From Chloroflexota bacterium (GTDB lineage Bacteria; Chloroflexota; Dehalococcoidia; Dehalococcoidales; UBA3254), in assembly GCA_017860765.1 (NCBI GenBank), contig JAGDMY010000064.1, positions 1-7,561 of the forward strand: DNA of 7,561 nucleotides, in the 5' to 3' direction. Positions 5,299 through 7,561 of the stretch are shown piece by piece; the stretch's first letter is position 1, and each line of letters begins with the position of its first letter. Under the pieces are notes generated by a model. It was not told where the DNA came from and ran no database searches. It was given only the letters and a program-made list of their open reading frames with translations. Position numbers and translations under genes: made by a program.

Positions 5299-6731
5299 TT
5301 TCTCCCCGCCGCAATATTGAGGGCCTGGATCAGGGCCCGGGCTTTATCCAGGGTTTCCTGATATTCAGCTTCGGGATCGGAATCATAGACCACTGCCCCT
5401 CCCACCTGGAAATAAACCCGATTGCCCCTTATCAGAAAAGTGCGGATGGCGATATTGAGATCAAGGTTGCCGTCGAAGCTTAGATAGCCAATGCTGCCCG
5501 TATAGACGCTCCTGCGGGTCGGTTCAAGCTCATCAATTATCTCCATGGCCCGCACTTTGGGAGCACCGGTGATGGAACCTCCCGGGAAAGCGGCTTTAAG
5601 CAAGTCGATCCGGTCTTTATCCTCCCTGAGCCGCCCGACGACGGTCGAAGTCAGATGGAAGACGGTGGGGAATTTCTCCAAAATCGCCAGCTCGGTCACT
5701 TTGATGGTACCGAAGCGGCAGACCCTTCCCAGGTCATTTCTTTCCAGGTCGACTATCATCATATTCTCAGCGTGGTCTTTGGGACTATTCAGCAATTTTT
5801 GAGCATTCGCTTCATCTTCCTCAGCGGTCCTCCCGCGCCTGAAAGTGCCCTTGATGGGGCGGGTTTCAACCCGGTCCCCAGCGCAATATAAAAACCTCTC
5901 GGGCGAGGCGCTCACTATGGTTATCCCGGGGAAGTCCAGATAAGAAGAAAAGGGGGCCGGATTTATCTGCCTTAAATGGCAATACAGGTCATAAGCCGGG
6001 ACGGAAAGGTCTGCCTCGAAGCGCTGGGAGAGATTAACCTCGAAGATATCGCCGGCAATAATATATTGCCGCGCTTTCTCGACCGCTTTGACATAAGCCT
6101 GATGGGTGAAATTTCCATGGAGCCCCACCCGGGCTTTGCCGGAAACAGGCTTCTCCGCCGGCAGGCTGCTGGCGGTCAAGCCTGTAAGACGCTTTTTGAT
6201 TTCCTCTAGACGCTCGTGCGCCCTGGCCAACCTGGCTGGTTCGTCCAGCTCCGGGAAACCCGTGGATATGATATAAAGCTGGCAGAGCAAGTTGTCATAG
6301 GCCAGCACCAGATCGTAGAAGCCCAGGTAAACTTCGGGAAAATGCAGGTCATCCCGGGCCCTATCGGGTAATTTTTCTATGAAATGACACAGGTCGTAGC
6401 TGAAATAGCCTGCGGCCCCACCGGTAAAGGGCACCGCCGTATCTGGTCTGTCCAGCCGGAAAATCTCGAGATACCCTTTCAGGACATCAAACGGACTGCC
6501 TTTGACCACGGTCTCAGAATCACCCCGGACGACAGTGACATTCTCCGCCAGGGATTTCAGAAGAAGGAAGGGATTGGCTCCCATAAAAGAGTACCGGCCC
6601 AGCCTCTGAGGGTCCATGCCGCTATCCAGAAAGAAGCAATACGGCTCGTTCCGGAATAACTCGAAAAGAGTTGTTGGCGGCAGGCCGGTTTTGAGTTCTT
6701 CGATCAGGGGCAGGCGGCGAATTCTGGCCAT
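5295..6731 (-). CDS. pabB: Aminodeoxychorismate synthase component I
   Basis: A 478-residue chorismate-utilising enzyme that, with PabA ammonia, converts chorismate to 4-amino-4-deoxychorismate. The N-terminal domain (about 1-190) has the PabB/TrpE fold pattern with FLDSGMDPQRLGRYSFMGANP. The catalytic domain (about 205-472) has GDIFEVNLSQRF, VSASPERFL, PIKGT (292-296), DHAENMMIVDLERNDLGRV, and the Mg/chorismate segment GGSITGAPKVRAMEIIDELE. The lysine K294 in PIKGT marks aminodeoxychorismate synthases; anthranilate synthases normally have alanine there (PIAGT). This is the main reason for calling it PabB rather than TrpE, and the downstream pabC agrees. The ATG at 6731 has a GGAGAG site about 13 bases upstream, rather far; no in-frame start lies between. 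Three genes follow in 4-base overlaps. A promoter lies just upstream. Confidence 0.92.
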   Translation of the reverse strand: MARIRRLPLIEELKTGLPPTTLFELFRNEPYCFFLDSGMDPQRLGRYSFMGANPFLLLKSLAENVTVVRGDSETVVKGSPFDVLKGYLEIFRLDRPDTAVPFTGGAAGYFSYDLCHFIEKLPDRARDDLHFPEVYLGFYDLVLAYDNLLCQLYIISTGFPELDEPARLARAHERLEEIKKRLTGLTASSLPAEKPVSGKARVGLHGNFTHQAYVKAVEKARQYIIAGDIFEVNLSQRFEADLSVPAYDLYCHLRQINPAPFSSYLDFPGITIVSASPERFLYCAGDRVETRPIKGTFRRGRTAEEDEANAQKLLNSPKDHAENMMIVDLERNDLGRVCRFGTIKVTELAILEKFPTVFHLTSTVVGRLREDKDRIDLLKAAFPGGSITGAPKVRAMEIIDELEPTRRSVYTGSIGYLSFDGNLDLNIAIRTFLIRGNRVYFQVGGAVVYDSDPEAEYQETLDKARALIQALNIAAGRK

Positions 6732-6774
6732 TGATATTGAATCGCTCTCCAGGTTCAGGGGTTTTTAATTCTTT

Positions 6775-6803
6775 ATGATATCATGAATGAAAAGTATTGT
6801 TAA
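6775..6803 (-). promoter_or_regulatory. Promoter for the pabBAC operon
   Basis: On the minus strand, -35 TTAACA (6803-6798, five of six consensus bases) and -10 TATCAT (6780-6775, five of six) are spaced by exactly 17 bases. The -35 overlaps the hypE stop codon (6802-6800). Transcription would start near 6768, giving a leader of about 37 bases. A perfect 10-base palindrome ATGATATCAT (6775-6784) covers the -10 and could be an operator. No terminator separates hypE from pabB, so read-through is also possible. Confidence 0.7.
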
Positions 6804-7561
6804 CATATGCGTGGCAGAAGCTCGCCACTGAGCATATCGATGATACGCGCAGTGCCCAGGGGGGTCTGCAGGGTAACCCTCCCCCGGCGCTCCTGAGACA
6901 CATCCCCGATAATGGCGCTTTCCCCCCCGTAGGGGTTCCGGCGCATGATTTTAAGGATTTCCTCGGCCGATTCCCGGGCCACTATGGCCACCATTTTCCC
7001 TTCATTAGCCACGTAGAGAGGGTCGAGTCCCAGCATCTCGCAGGCGGAGCTGACAGCCTCTTTAACTGGTATCCGGTCTTCAAAAATGCGCAGTCCCACC
7101 GAGGACTGCATGGCCAGCTCATTCAGGGTGGTGGCCAGTCCACCGCGGGTGGGGTCGCGCAGACAGTGGATGGCCTGGGGTATCTGCAGCATCTCTTCAA
7201 CCAGGGAACTCAGGGGGGCACAATCACTCTGGACGGGAATTTTCAAGCGCAGGCCAGCCCTCTGAGCCATTATGGCTACCCCGTGTTCACCCAGGGGGCC
7301 GCTGAGGATTATTTTGTCCCCCGGGCGGGCATTGGAGCCGGAGATATCCACTCCTGGAGGAACCATACCGATGCCGGCGGTATTGATGAAAAGCTTATCC
7401 GCGCTCCCATGATTGACCACCTTGGTGTCACCGGTGACTATTTTGATCCCGGTTTCTTCCGTCACCCGGCGCACCGATTCCATGATTCTGGCCAGGTCTT
7501 CCAGGGGCAAGCCCTCTTCAATAATTAAGGCCAGGCTCAGGTAAAGGGGTCTGGCCCCCAC
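6800..7561 (-). CDS. hypE: Hydrogenase maturation protein HypE, partial (N-terminus missing)
   Basis: The C-terminal 253 residues are present; the gene enters from the right edge and about 80-90 residues are missing compared with the usual 330-350. HypE dehydrates the carbamoyl group placed on its terminal cysteine by HypF, giving the thiocyanate used for the CN ligands of [NiFe]-hydrogenase. Seen in the fragment: GARPLYLSLALIIEEG (2-17), the VTGDTKVV nucleotide-binding region (42-49), GDKIILSGPLGEHG (81-94), LRDPTRGGLATTLNELA (134-150), LDPLYVANEGKMV and the C-terminal PRIC ending in the modified cysteine. The intact terminus suggests a working enzyme. The GTG at the very edge is an internal valine codon, not a start. 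The rest of a hyp cluster would be expected to the right. Confidence 0.96.
   Translation of the reverse strand: MGARPLYLSLALIIEEGLPLEDLARIMESVRRVTEETGIKIVTGDTKVVNHGSADKLFINTAGIGMVPPGVDISGSNARPGDKIILSGPLGEHGVAIMAQRAGLRLKIPVQSDCAPLSSLVEEMLQIPQAIHCLRDPTRGGLATTLNELAMQSSVGLRIFEDRIPVKEAVSSACEMLGLDPLYVANEGKMVAIVARESAEEILKIMRRNPYGGESAIIGDVSQERRGRVTLQTPLGTARIIDMLSGELLPRIC

Noticed and set aside
5295..6731. Calling this gene trpE and the next trpG
   Set aside because: The PIKGT lysine and the coupled class-IV PLP lyase gene favour aminodeoxychorismate synthesis, and no trp genes are present.
6797..7528. Long plus-strand open frame of 243 codons opposite hypE
   Set aside because: It is the antisense shadow of hypE. 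Its composition (many Gly, His, Pro) and lack of family motifs fit mirror coding, while the opposite frame has clear HypE motifs to the PRIC terminus.

Overview
The window looks like a chromosomal segment of a bacterium, most likely an anaerobic Gram-positive (Firmicutes/Clostridia-like) lineage. That placement is an inference. It rests on strong purine-rich Shine-Dalgarno sites, GTG and TTG starts, AT-rich sigma-A-type promoters in an otherwise moderately GC-rich background, hydrogenase maturation by HypE, and a small DUF4405-type membrane cytochrome. No mobile element, CRISPR array, tRNA or rRNA is visible.

Layout: (1) Positions 1-453, minus strand: an ArsR-family repressor gene followed by the first 21 codons of a probable HesB/IscA-type Fe-S protein. 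(2) 454-705: a divergent, AT-rich control region with a good promoter and repeats for arsR, and a Pho-box-like pair of direct repeats plus a -10 for the plus-strand genes. (3) 706-1628, plus: a DUF4405-like two-helix membrane protein and a secreted Met/Gly-rich protein, closed by a strong terminator. (4) 1751-3854, plus: an OmpR-family response regulator and its membrane histidine kinase, with their own promoter. (5) 3851-6731, minus: a tightly coupled pabB-pabA-pabC operon for p-aminobenzoate (folate) synthesis. Its last stop codon overlaps the kinase stop codon tail-to-tail. (6) 6800-7561, minus: the C-terminal three quarters of hypE, ending in the diagnostic PRIC.

How the parts may work together: the plus-strand block resembles an envelope-stress unit, with a Bae/Cpx-like two-component pair beside a secreted helical protein (compare Spy/CpxP) and a predicted haem membrane protein. 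The kinase sensor domain and the secreted protein both carry Gly/Met-rich stretches, which suggests a shared ligand such as a soft metal or a redox cue. A 7-4-7 direct repeat placed one helical turn upstream of a -10 in front of the cytochrome gene is the arrangement used by OmpR/PhoB regulators, so the neighbouring regulator may control this operon. This linked cassette is the most interesting item. The pab and hypE genes are ordinary housekeeping and maturation genes.
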